A DNA stretch of 64,000 nt, from positions 197,548,566 to 197,612,565 of the forward strand of contig NC_050096.1 in assembly GCF_902167145.1 (NCBI RefSeq), given 5' to 3'. The notes beneath the pieces were generated by a model. The model was not told the origin of the DNA. It was given only the letters and a program-made list of their open reading frames with translations, and ran no database searches. Within the stretch, counting starts at the first letter, position 1; every line of letters starts with the position of its first letter. Positions 10,932 to 21,887 of the stretch are shown here, one piece after another. Source of the stretch: Zea mays. Lineage: Eukaryota > Streptophyta > Magnoliopsida > Poales > Poaceae. Position numbers and translations under genes: made by a program.

Positions 10932-12207
10932 TGAGAGCACCTAGAGGGGGGGGGGGTGAATAGGTGATCCTATGAAACTTGAAAACTTAAGCCACAAAAC
11001 TTGGTTAATCGTTAGCACAATAATTGCCAAGTGGCTAGAGAGGAGTCAAAACACAATAACCACAATAAATCAATCACAGAGATGGCACGGTGGTTATCCC
11101 GTGGTTCGGCCAAGACCAACGCTTGCCTACTCCACGTTGTGGCGTCCCAACGGACGAGGGTTGCAATCAACCCCTCTCAAGCGGTCCAAAGACCCACTTG
11201 AATACCACGGTGTTTTGCTTTTCTTTTCTTATCCCGTTCGCGAGGAATCTCCACAACTTGGAGCCTCTCGCCCTTACACTTTTGATGTTCACAAAGAATC
11301 ACGGAGTAAGGGAGGGATGAGCAACTCACACAAGACTCACAACTCAGAGCAACAACACGCACACAAGTCGCAACAAGAGCTCGCAACACAACCCAATGAG
11401 ATCACAACTCCACAAGAGCTCTATATGCTATCACAAAGAAACAAATGCGCGGAATCGATGACTTGGTGCTTAGGAATGTTGTAAGTGTGCTTGGTGTCCT
11501 CCTCCATGCGCCTAGGGGTCCCTTTTATAGCCCCAAGGCAGCTAGGAGCCGTTGAGAGCAAATCTGGAAGGCTGATCTTGCCTTCTATCGACTGGTGCAC
11601 CGGACAGTCCGGTGCGCACCGGACACTGTCCGGTGCCCGATTTCTTTCCTTAAACGGCGCAGCCGACCGTTGGCCGCCAGAGAGCCGTTGGCGCACCGGA
11701 CATGTCCGGTGCACACCGGACATGTCCGGTGCACACCGGACAGTCCGGTGCCCCCTTCTAGCCGCTGGCTCGGCCACGTGTCCCGCGCAGATCGCGCGGC
11801 CGACCGTTGGCCCGGCCGACCGTTGGCTCACCGGACAGTCCGGTGCACACCGGACAGTCCGGTGAATTATAGCCGTACGTCGCCGGTGAATTCCAGAGAG
11901 CGGCCAGTTCGCTCGAGCCAGCCTGGCGCACCGGACACTGTCTGGTGCACCACCGGACAGTCCGGTGCTCCCAGACTGAGCAGACTTGGCTAAACAAAGC
12001 CATCTCATTTCCAATTCGATTTTTCCTGTTTCCAGCACTTAGACACAATACATTAGTCCATAAAATAATGTACTAAGTTTAGAAACGTATCTTTTGACAT
12101 GATTTGCACTTAGTCCACCACATTGCATAGATCAACACAAAAGCACTTGTGTTGGCACTCAATCACCAAAATACTTAGAAATGGCCCAAGGGCACATTTC
12201 CCTTTCA
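10932..12207 (-). repeat. B 5' LTR (1276 bp)
   Basis: The minus-strand primer binding site ATTGGTATCGGAGCC lies just inside, at about 10917-10931. A TATA box is at 11523-11529. Relative to the 3' LTR it contains one additional unit of about 20 bp (CACACCGGACATGTCCGGTG type) near 11705-11735 and a longer G run near the edge. GCTAC follows at 12208-12212. Confidence 0.92.
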
Positions 12208-12212
12208 GCTAC

Positions 12213-12529
12213 ACCGGACAGTCTGGTGAATTATAGCGGAGCGGCTCCCAGAATTCCCGAAGGTGAGCAGTTCAGAGTTTGGTTCCTTGGTGCACCGGAC
12301 ACTGTCCGGTGGCACACCGGACAGTCCGGTGCGCCAGATCAGGGCACACTTCGGTTGTCTTTTGCTCCTTTTATTTGAACCCTTTCTTGGTCTTTTTATT
12401 GGTTTGTTGTGAACCTTTGGCACCTATAGAACTCATAATCTAGAGCAAACTAGTTAGTCCAATTTATTTGTGTTGGGCAATTCAACCACCAAAATCAATT
12501 AGGAAAAGGTGTAAGCCTATTTCCCTTTA
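12213..12529 (-). repeat. C 3' LTR, proximal part
   Basis: This continues the C 3' LTR after the B insertion. The LTR edge that should read CCCTTTCA is CCCTTTA, one base short, with the polypurine tract next to it. Palindromic units CACCGGAC..GTCCGGTG are present near 12285-12332. Confidence 0.85.
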
Positions 12530-13390
12530 ATATCCCCCTTTTTGGTGATTGATGCCAACACAAACCAAATCAAATGTATAAGTGCATAATTGAACTAGTT
12601 TGCATAATGTAAGTGCAAAGGTTGCTTAGAATTGAACCAATATATATTCTCATAAAATATGCATGGATGCTTTCTTCTATTTTAACATTTTGGACCATGC
12701 TTACACCACATGTTTTGTTTTAGCAAACTCTTTTGGAAATGCTTTTTCAAAGTCTTTTGCAAATAGTCAAAGATATATGAATAAGATGTTGAGAAGCATT
12801 TTCTAGATTTTGAAATTTTCTCCCCCTGTTTCAAATGATTTTCCTTTGACTAAACAAAACTCCCCCTTAATGAAATCCTCCTCTTAGTGTTCAAGAGGGA
12901 TTTGAAATTATATCACAAATAAGATACCAATTGAAAACAACTTTTCTTTTAATAAAAATTTGAAAGACTTTATTTTTGAAATTGGTGGTGGTGCGGTCCT
13001 TTTGCTTTGGGCTAATACTTTCTCCCCCTTTGGCATGAACCGCCAAAAACGGATACTTGTGAGTGAAATATAAGCCCTTTACTACTTTCTCCTCATATGG
13101 TAAATAATATGTAAGTGAAGATTATACCAAAATTGGAGAGCGGTGCGAAGCAACGGCGAAGGATGAATAAATCGATGGAGTGGAGTGGAAGCCTTTGTCT
13201 TCGCCGAAGACTCCTTTTCCCTTTCAATCTATGACTTAGCATGAAATGCGCTTGAAGATCACATTAGTCATAGCACATGAAAGAGATGATCAAAGGTATA
13301 TAAATGAGCTATGTGTGCAAGGTATCAATCAAAATTCCTAGAATCAAGAATATTTAGCTCATGCCTAAGTTTGGTAAAAGTTTGCTCATC
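12530..13390 (-). other. C 3' noncoding region
   Basis: No gene is seen. The minus strand carries repeated polypurine tracts at about 12532-12545, 12820-12828, 12860-12867 and 13021-13030. This resembles the equivalent regions of B, D and A and fits the multi-tract layout of Sireviruses. Confidence 0.6.
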
Positions 13391-16300
13391 TAATGGCTTG
13401 GTAAAGATATCGGCTAATTATTCTTTGGTGTTAATATATGCAATCTTGATACCCCCCTTTTGTTGGAGATCCCTCAAAAAGTGATACCGAATGGCTATGT
13501 GTTTAGTGCGGCTATGCTCAACGGGATTATCCGCCATGCGGATTGCACTCTCATTATCACATAGAAGAGAAACTTTGGTTAATTTGTAACCATAGTCCCT
13601 GAGGGTTTGCCTCATCCAAAGTAATTGCGCGCAACAATGACCTGCGGCAATATACTCGGCTTTGGCGGTAGAAAGAGCGACAGAATTTTGCTTCTTTGAA
13701 GCCCAAGACACCAGAGATCTTCCCAAGAACTGGCAAGTCCCTGATGTGCTCTTTCTATTAATTTTACACCATGTCTAATCAGCATCGGAATAACCAAGTA
13801 AATCAAATGTGGATCCCCTTGGGTACCAAAGACTAAACTTAGGAGTATAAACTAAATATCTCAAGATTCGTTTCACGACCCTAAGGTGAACTTCCTTAGG
13901 ATCGGCTTGGAATCTTGCACACATGCATACGGAAAGCATAATGTCCGGTCGTGAAGCACATAAGTAGAGTAAAGAACCTATCATCGACTGGTATACCTTT
14001 TGATCTACGGATTTACCTTCCATGTCGAGGTCGAGATGCCCATTAGTTCCCATGGGTGTCTTGATGGGCTTGGCATCCTTCATCCCAAACTTGGTGAGTA
14101 TGTCTTGAATGTAGTTTGTCTGGCTGATGAAGGTGCCCTCTTGGAGTTGCTTCACTTGAAATCCTAAGAAGTACTTCAACTCCCCCATCATAGACATCTC
14201 GAATTTTTGAGTCATGATCCTACTAAACTCATCACATGTAGATTCGTTAGTAGACCCAAATATGATATCATCAACATAGATTTGGCATACAAACAAATCA
14301 TTTGCAAGTGTTTTAGTAAAGAGAGTAGGATCGGCCTTTCTGACTTTGAAGCCATTAGTGATAAGAAAATCTCTTAGGCATTCATACCATGCTCTTGGGG
14401 CTTGTTTGAGCCCATAAAGCGCCTTAGAGAGTTTGTAGACATAGTTAGGATACTCACTATCTTCAAAGCCAGGAGGTTGCTCAACATAGACCTCCTCCTT
14501 GATTGGTCCATTGAGGAAGGCACTTTTCACGTCCATTTGGTAAAGCTTAAAGCCATGGTAAGTAGCATAGGCAAGTAAAATGCGAATTGATTCAAGCCTA
14601 GCTACGGGTGCATAGGTTTCACTGAAATCCAAACCTTCGACTTGTGAATATCCCTTGGCCACAAGTCGGGCTTTATTCCTTGTCACCACACCATGCTCAT
14701 CTTGCTTGTTGCGGAAGACCCACTTGGTTCCTACAACATTTTGGTTAGGACGTGGAACTAAATGTCATACCTCATTCCTTGTGAAGTTGTTGAGCTCCTC
14801 TTGCATTGCCAACACCCAATCCGAATCTTGAAGTGCTTCCTCTACCCTGTGTGGCTCAATAGAGGAAACAAAAGAGTAATGTTCACAAAAATGAGCAACA
14901 CGAGATCGAGTAGTTACCCCCTTATAATTGTCGTCGAGGATGATGTTCATGGGGTGATCTCGTTGGATTGCTTGGTGGACTCTTGGGTGTGGCGGTCTTG
15001 GATCTTGTTCATCTTCCTTATCTTGATCATGGGCATCTCCCCCTTGATCATTGCCCTCCTCTTGAGGTGGCTCATCTTCTTGATCTTCATCTTCATCATT
15101 TTGAGCTTGATCCTCATCTTGGGTTGGTGGAGATGCTTGCATGGAGGAAGATGGTTGATCTTGTGCTTGTGGAGGCTCTTCGGATTCCTTAGGACACACA
15201 TCCCCAATGGACATGTTCCTTAGCGCGACGCATGGAGCCTCTTCATCATCTAGCTCATCAAGATCAACTTGCTCTACTTGAGAGCCATTAGTCTCATCAA
15301 ACACAATGTCATAAGAAAATTCAACTAGTCTTGTGGACTTGTTAAAGACTCTCTATGCCCTTGTGTTTGAATCATAACCTAGTAAAAAGCATTCTACAGC
15401 CTTAGGAGCAAATTTAGATTTTCTACCTCTTTTAACAAGAATAAAGCATTTGCTACCAAAGACTCTAAAATATGAAACATTGGGCTTTTTACCGGTTAGG
15501 AGTTCATACGATGTCTTCTTGAGGATTCGGTGAAGATATAACCGGTTGATGGCGTAGCAAGCGGTGTTGACCGCCTTGGCCCAAAACCGATCCGAAGTCT
15601 TGTACTCATCAAGCATGGTTCTTGCCATGTCCAAAAATTTCTATTCTTCCTCTCCACTACACCATTTTATTGTGGCGTGTAGGGAGAAGAGAACTCAGCT
15701 TGATGCCCTCCTTCTCAAGGAAGCCTTCTATTTGTGAGTTCTTGAACTCCGTCCCGTTGTTGCTTCTAATCTTTTTGATCCTTAAGCCAAACTCATTTTG
15801 AGCCCGTCTTAAGAATCCCTTTAAGGTCTCTTGGGTTTGAGATTTTTCCTGCAAAAAGAACACCCAAGTGAAGCGAGAATAATCATCCACAATTACAAGA
15901 CAATACTTACTCCTGCCGATGCTTATGTAAGCTATCGGGCCGAATAGGTCCATGTGGAGTAGCTCAAGCGGCCTGTTGGTCGTCATTATGTTCTTGTGTG
16001 GATGATGAACACCAACTTGCTTTCCTGCTTGACATGCACTACAAACCCTGTCTTTCTCAAAATGAACATTGGTTAGTCCCAAAATGTGCTCTCCCTTTAG
16101 AAGCTTATGAAGATTCTTCATCCCAACATGGGCTAGTCGGCGGTGCCAGAGCCAACCCATGTTAGTCTTAGCAATTAAGCAAGTGTCGAGTTTAGCTCTA
16201 TCAAAATCTACTAAGTATAGCTGACCCTCTAACACTCCCTTAAATGCTACTAAATCATCACTTCTTCTAAAGACAGTAACACCTATATCCGTAAAAAGAC

Positions 16301-16560
16301 AGTTGTAGCCCATTTTGCATAATTGAGAAACGGAAAGCAAATTGTAGTCTAAAGAATCTACAAGAAAAACATTGGAAATAGAATGGTCAGGAGATATAGC
16401 AATTTTACCCAATCCTTTGACCAAACCTTGATTTCCATCCCTGAATGTGATAAATCGTTGGGGATCTTGGTTTTTCTCATAGGAGGAGAACATCTTCTTC
16501 TCCCCTGTCATGTGGTTTGTGCACCTGCTATCGATGATCCAACTTGAGCTCCCAGATGCA
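13390..16560 (-). pseudogene. C pol, decayed (protease, integrase, RT, RNase H)
   Basis: All pol domains are recognisable in order on the minus strand. Protease is near 16520, where the active-site triplet is DSR instead of DSG. The integrase zinc region is near 16140 and the integrase core near 15950-15660. RT holds YVDD near 14270, and RNase H lies near 13780-13430 (STAKAEYIAAG and LLCDNESA segments). The frame is broken at about 15645 inside the integrase core, 15340, 14765, 13770 and 13415. In-frame stops include a TAG immediately before the VYASGSSSW segment and a TAA in the [11 protein letters not shown] segment. It is non-functional. Confidence 0.9.
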
Positions 16561-16578
16561 TAAACCTACAAAACAAAC

Positions 16579-17863
16579 TTAGTTCTTGATTTTAGGTACC
16601 CAAACAGTTTTGGGTCCTTTGACATTAGATACAAGAACTTTGGGTACCCAAACACAAGTCTTTGACCCCTTGTGTTTGCCCCCAACATATTTGGCAACTA
16701 CTTTGCCAGATTTGTTAGTCAAAACATAAGATGCATCAAAAGTCTTAAATGAAATACTAGGTTCATTTGATGCAATTGGAGTTTTCTTCTTAGGCATTTT
16801 AGCATGTGTAGAACGCTTAGAACTAGATGCCTCACTCTTATACATAAAAGCATGATTAGGACCAGAGTGAGACTTCCTAGAGTGAATTCTCCTAATCTTA
16901 TGCTCGGGATAACTGGCAGGGTATAATATGTAACCCTCGTTATCCTGAGGCATGGGAGCCTTGCCCTTAACAAAGTTAGATAATCTTTTAGGAGGGGCAT
17001 TAAGTTTGACATTGCCTCCCTGTTGAAAGCCAATGCCATCCTTAATGCCAGGGCGTCTCCCACTATAGAGCATGCTACGAGCAAATTTAAATTTCTCATT
17101 TTCTAACTCGTGCTTGGCAATTTTAGCATCTAATTTTGCTATATGATCATTTTGTTGTTTAATCATAGCAATGTGATCATGAATAGCATCAATGTTAACA
17201 TCTCTACATCTAGTGCAAACTGTAACATGCTCAACGGTAGATGTAGAGGGTTTGCACGAATTAAGTTCAACAATCTTAGTACGTAAAATGTCATTCTCAT
17301 TTTTAAGATTGGAAATGGAAACATTGCAAACATTTAAATCTTTAGCCTTAGCAATCAATTTTTCATTTTCAATTTTAAGGCTAGAGAGTGATGCATTCAA
17401 TCTATCAATCTTAGCAAGCAAATTAGCATTATCATTTCTAAGTTTGACAAGAGAATCATCACTAACATTTGAGTTTTCAACCTTAGCAATTAGTCTAGCA
17501 TTCTCATTTCTAAGGTTGGAAACAACATCATGGCAAGTGCTTAGCTCACTAGACAATTTTTCACATTTTTCTACCTCTAGAGCAAAAGCATTTTTAACCT
17601 TAACTGTTTTTTGTTTTCTTTAATTAGGAAGTCCTCTTGGGTGTCCAAGAGTTCATCCTTCTCATGAATAGCGCTAATCATATCATTTAATTTTTCCTTT
17701 TGTTGCATGTTTAAGTTGGCAAAAAGGGTGAGCAAATTATCCTCATCATCACTAGAATTATCCTCATCACTAGAAGTTGCATACTTATTGGAGGATTTTG
17801 ATTTTACCTTCTTCTTCTTGCCGTCTTTTGCCATGAGGCACTTGTGGCCGACGTTGGGGAAGA
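16579..17863 (-). pseudogene. C gag, C-terminal half
   Basis: This is the gag portion downstream of the zinc knuckle. It includes an acidic SSDEDNSSDDEDN-like segment and a long asparagine- and leucine-rich coiled-coil region (about 16950-17800), ending VWVPKIKN. A frameshift lies near 17580. It is separated from the N-terminal half (27186-28535) by element D. The bases GGAGT at 17864-17868 are D's left target-site duplication and part of this gag. Confidence 0.85.
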
Positions 17864-17868
17864 GGAGT

Positions 17869-19150
17869 TGAAAGGGAAATGTGCCCTTGGGCCATTTCTA
17901 AGTATTTTGGTGATTGAGTGCAAACACAAGTGCTCAAATGTGAATCTATGCCCATGGGTGAACAAAGTGCAAATCACAATTAAAGGTATGTTTCTAAGCC
18001 TTAGTACATTGGTTTTGTGTACTAATATACTTGTCTAAGTATTAGAAACAGAGAGAAGAAGAAAAGAGAAGAGATGGAGAAAGACTTGGCTGTGTACAGC
18101 CAAGACTCAGCTCGGTCTGGCACACCGGACTGTCCGGTGGTGCACCGGACAGTGTCCGGTGCGCCAGGCTGACTCGGCGTGAAAAGGCTGCTCTCGGGAA
18201 TTCGCCGACGGCGTACAGCTAAAATTCACCGGACTGTCCGGTGTGCACCGGACTGTCCGGTGAGCCAACGGTCGGCCGAGCCAACGGTCGGCCGCGGGAT
18301 CTGCGCGCGACACGTGGCCGGGCCAACGGTCGGAAGGGGGCACCGGACTGTCCGGTGTGCACCGGACTGTCCGGTGCGCCAACGGCTCCCAGATCTGCAA
18401 CGGTCAGCAACGGTCGGCTGTGCCGTTTATGGAAAGAAATCGGGCACCGGACAGTGTCCGGTGTGCACCGGACTGTCCGGTGCACCCGACGACAGAAGGC
18501 AGGGATGGCCTTCCAGATTTGTTCTCAACGGCTCCTAGCTGCCTTGGGGCTATAAAAGGGACCCCTAGGCGCATGGAGGAGTAGACCAAGCATTCCTACA
18601 ACATTCCTAAGCACCAAGACATCGATTCCGCGCATTTGATTCATTGTGATAGCATCTAGAGCTCTTGTTGAGTTGTGAACTCATTGAGTTGTGTTGCGAG
18701 CTCTTGTTGCAACTTGTGTGCGTGTTGTTGCTCTGATCTTTTGAAGTCTTGTGTGCGTTGCTCATTTCCCCCCTTACTCCGTATTTCTTTGTGAATCTCA
18801 AGTGTAAGGGCGAGAGACTCCAAGTTGTGGAGATTCCTCGCAAACGGGATATTGAAAGGCAAAGCAAACACCGTGGTATTCAAGTTGGTCTTTGGACCGC
18901 TTGAGAGGGGTTGATTGCAACCCTCGTCCGTTGGGACGCCACAACGTGGAGTAGGCAAGCGTTGGTCTTGGCCGAACCACGGGATAAACCACTGTGTCAT
19001 CTCTGTGTTTGATCTCTTGTGGTATTGTGTTTTGTTGAGACTCCTCTCTAGCCACTTGGCAATTGTTGTGCTAACACTTAACAAGTTTTTGTGGCTATAA
19101 GTTTAAGTTTCACAGGATCACCTATTCACCCCCCCCTCTAGGTGCTCTCA
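17869..19150 (+). repeat. D 5' LTR (1282 bp)
   Basis: Starts TGAAAGGGAAATGTGCCC and ends GGTGCTCTCA. The TATA box is TATAAAA at 18551-18557. The enhancer-like palindrome zone lies just upstream. The segment after the TATA box would be the 5' end of the element's transcript. Confidence 0.93.
18117..18490 (+). repeat. Palindromic repeat array in D 5' LTR
   Basis: About eight copies of CACCGGACTGTCCGGTG or the variant with GTGT in the centre (CACCGGACAGTGTCCGGTG) lie in 370 bp. Several sit in close pairs linked by TGCAC. They are interspersed with a second motif, CAACGGTCGGCC. Such palindromes just upstream of the LTR TATA box are known from Sireviruses and are thought to be cis-regulatory. Equivalent arrays exist in every Opie- and Ji-like LTR here. 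Confidence 0.85.
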
Positions 19151-19467
19151 ATTGGTATCGGAGCCAGGTTGGCCCAGTGCATTCTCAGACAAATCTCGGC
19201 TCACAATGTGTGAGGGGGAGATTGTTGGGAATAGTCCCACATTGTCTGGTGAGAGTGTGAAAGCATGGTTTATAAGGTTGAGGGTGCAACCCCTATCAGG
19301 CTAGCCCAGTGGGGGAGTGTTGGCCCAAGGGACCTAAAGCCCGCTGCTATACGTGCGGGCGCGTGTGTCGCGGCCCGACAGCCTGGGTGGGCGCGTCGTG
19401 TGTGCGGGCGGCCCCGACGGACACGCCGTGTGTCGGAGGTCCGGTTCCAACAATTGGTATCGGAGCC
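19151..19467 (+). mobile_element. TRIM-like 302 bp insert between duplicated primer binding sites
   Basis: ATTGGTATCGGAGCC occurs at 19151-19165, right after the D LTR, and again at 19453-19467, right before gag. Between them lie about 57 bp of unrelated sequence, a polypurine tract (GAGGGGGAGA, about 19212-19221) and a 230 bp segment (19223-19452). That segment starts TGTTGGGAAT and ends TTCCAACA. TG..CA ends with short inverted repeats, a preceding purine tract and a following primer site are the anatomy of an LTR. The layout PBS-internal-PPT-LTR-PBS suggests a miniature LTR element (TRIM) joined by template switching or recombination at the shared primer site. Confidence 0.7.
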
Positions 19468-19502
19468 GTTCTCTTCAAGAAAGGGACTAACCGCCCGAAG
19501 AG

Positions 19503-21880
19503 ATGGATCCTAAGGGGAAGGGAATCGTGATCAACGACAAGGAAAAGGAGTCCTTCGTCAACGAGCCAAAAGATGACAAATCCAACGACTCTGGCTCGGG
19601 CCACAGACGTAAAGATGGGAAGAAGAAGAAGACAAGACGTATCAAGGAGATCGTCTACTACGACAGCGATGAGTCTACTTCTTCTCACAAGGACGACGAC
19701 TACGACAAACAAAAGACGGTTAACTCAAACTTTTCTTTTGATTATTCGCGCATTCCGCACAGCTCAAATGCTCATTTGCTCCCCATTCCACTTGGCAAGC
19801 CTCCTCACTTTGATGGAGAGGACTACGGATTTTGGAGTCACAAAATGCGTACACACCTATTTTCTCTCCATCCAAGCATTTGGGAGATTGTGGAAAGTGG
19901 AATGAAATTTGATAGCTCGGATAGTCCTTCGTTTATTAATGAACAGATCCATAAAAATGCACAAGCTACTACTGTGTTGCTAGCCTCTTTGTGCAGGGAC
20001 GAGTATCACAAGGTGAGCGGCTTGGACAATGCCAAGCAGATTTGGGACACCCTCAAGATCTCTCATGAGGGGAATGATGTCACATTACTCACCAAGATGG
20101 AGTTGGTGGAGGGCGAGCTCGGACGATTCGTGATGATAAGGGGTGAGGAGCCGACGCAAACATACAACCGGCTCAAGATCCTTATCAACAAAATAAGGAG
20201 CTACGGAAGCACGCGATGGACGGATCATGACGTCGTCCGCCTAATGCTAAGGTCATTTACCGTTCTTGATCCTCATCTCGTGAACAATATTCGTGAGAAT
20301 CCCAGGTACACGAAGATGACGCCCGAGGAGGTACTCGGAAAATTCGTTAGCGGGCGAATGATGATCAAGGAGGCAAGATACGTGGACGACGCCTTGAATG
20401 GTCCGATCAACGAGCCGCAACCCCTTGCTCTCAAGGCAACGAGGAGCAAGGAGGCGCTACCGAGCAAGGTGGCGCAAGTTGAGGCGGCCGGGCTCAATAA
20501 TGAGGAGATGGCCCTCATCATTAAGCGCTTCAAGACAGCGCTTAAAGGTCGCAAGGGACAGCCAAGCAAGACCAAGACAAAGGAGAAGCGCTCGTGCTTT
20601 AAATGTGGTAAGATTGGTCATTTCATTGCTAACTGTCCCGATAATGAAAGTGACCAGGAAAAGGGGAACAAAAGGGAGAAGAAGAAGCATTACAAGAAGG
20701 CCAAGGGCGAGGCACATATAGGAAAGGAGTGGGATTCGGATTGCTCCTCCACCGACTCCGACAATGAAGGACTCGCCGCCACCGCCTTCAACAAGTCATC
20801 TCTCTTCCCCAACGAGCGTCACACATGCCTTATGGCAAGGGAGAAGAAGGTGAGTACTCGAGACTCCACTTATGCTTCCTCTAGTGATAATGAGTCTAGT
20901 GATGATGATGACATAGACTATTCATGCTTATTCAAAGGCTTAGATAGATCTAAGATAGATAAAATCAATGAATTGATTGATGCCTTGAATGAAAAGGATA
21001 GGCTTTTAGAAAAGCAAGAGGATTTGTTGTATGATGAACATGATAAGTTTGTAGAGGCACAAAAATCCTATGCTTTAGAAGTTAAAAGAAATGAAGTGCT
21101 TTCTAGTGAATTATCTTCTTGTCATAAAACCATTTCTACTTTAGAAGGTGTCAACAATGATTTAAATGCTAAACTAAAAGTAGCAAATAAATCCAATTCT
21201 TGTGTAGAACATTGATGAAGTGGCAAATTTGTACTAGGTGTAAAGATTTTGACATTGATGCTTGTAGTGAACACCTAGTCTCAATTTCTAATTTGAATGA
21301 TGAAGTGGCTAGTCTTAATGCCCAACTTAAGACTAGCAAAAGCGAATTTGATAAATTAAAATTTGCAAGGGATGCCTATACGATTGGTAGACATCCCTCA
21401 ATTAAGGATGGACTTGGCTACAAAAGGGAAGCCAAGAACTTGACAAGCCATAAGGCTTCCATCTCCGCCAAGGAGAAAGGGAAGGCCCCTATGGCTACTA
21501 GTGCTAAAAAGAATCATGCCTTTTTGTATCATGATAGGAGACAAACTAGAAATGCTTATAGGAGTTATAATGCTGACGATGATTTTTCTCATGCTATGTT
21601 TGCTTCTAGTTCTTCACATGTGCATGTTGGTAGAAGGAATGTTGTTCATAATATGCCTAGGAGAAATGTTGTTAATATTCCTAGGAAAGTTAATGAGCCT
21701 TCTACAATATATCATGCTTTGAATGCTTCCTTTGCAATTTGTAGAAAGGATAGAAAGGTGATTGCTAGGAAGTTAGGGGCAAAATGCAAGGGTGATAAAA
21801 CTTGCATTTGGGTCCCTAAGACAATTGTGACTAACCTTGTAGGACCCAACAAGAGTTGGGTACCTAAGTCCCAAGCCTAA
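19503..21880 (+). pseudogene. D gag with a single break
   Basis: The start MDPKGKGIVIN is at 19503. The first 570 residues are open and contain the LGKPPHFDGEDYGFWSHKM segment, the UBN2-like core and the zinc knuckle CFKCGKIGHFIANC (about residues 365-378). A small rearrangement near 21208 then brings an in-frame TGA. Homology resumes in another frame (21200-21880) with the CTRCKDFDID segment and ends WVPKSQA. The N-terminal product keeps the RNA-binding knuckle but lacks the last coiled-coil and basic tail. Compare the intact gag of B. Confidence 0.88.
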
Positions 21881-21887
21881 ATTTGCC

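Larger units (their letters stand above)
5056..12207 (-). mobile_element. B: Opie-like Sirevirus deletion derivative (no RT/RNase H)
   Basis: The element is bounded by two LTRs (5056-6307 and 10932-12207) and flanked by GCTAC on both sides (5051-5055 and 12208-12212). It contains an intact gag (8500-10881) and a shortened pol (7095-8492) with protease and integrase. Pol then jumps in frame to its last residues, removing about 603 residues of RT and RNase H. By eye the LTRs differ at roughly 8-9 bases plus two length changes, so insertion was recent. It could move only if another element supplied RT. Confidence 0.92.

Noticed and set aside
18117..18490. Regular short palindromic repeats resembling a CRISPR array
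   Set aside because: Spacing is irregular, units are often in direct contact, and identical arrays occur in every LTR of this eukaryotic retrotransposon group.
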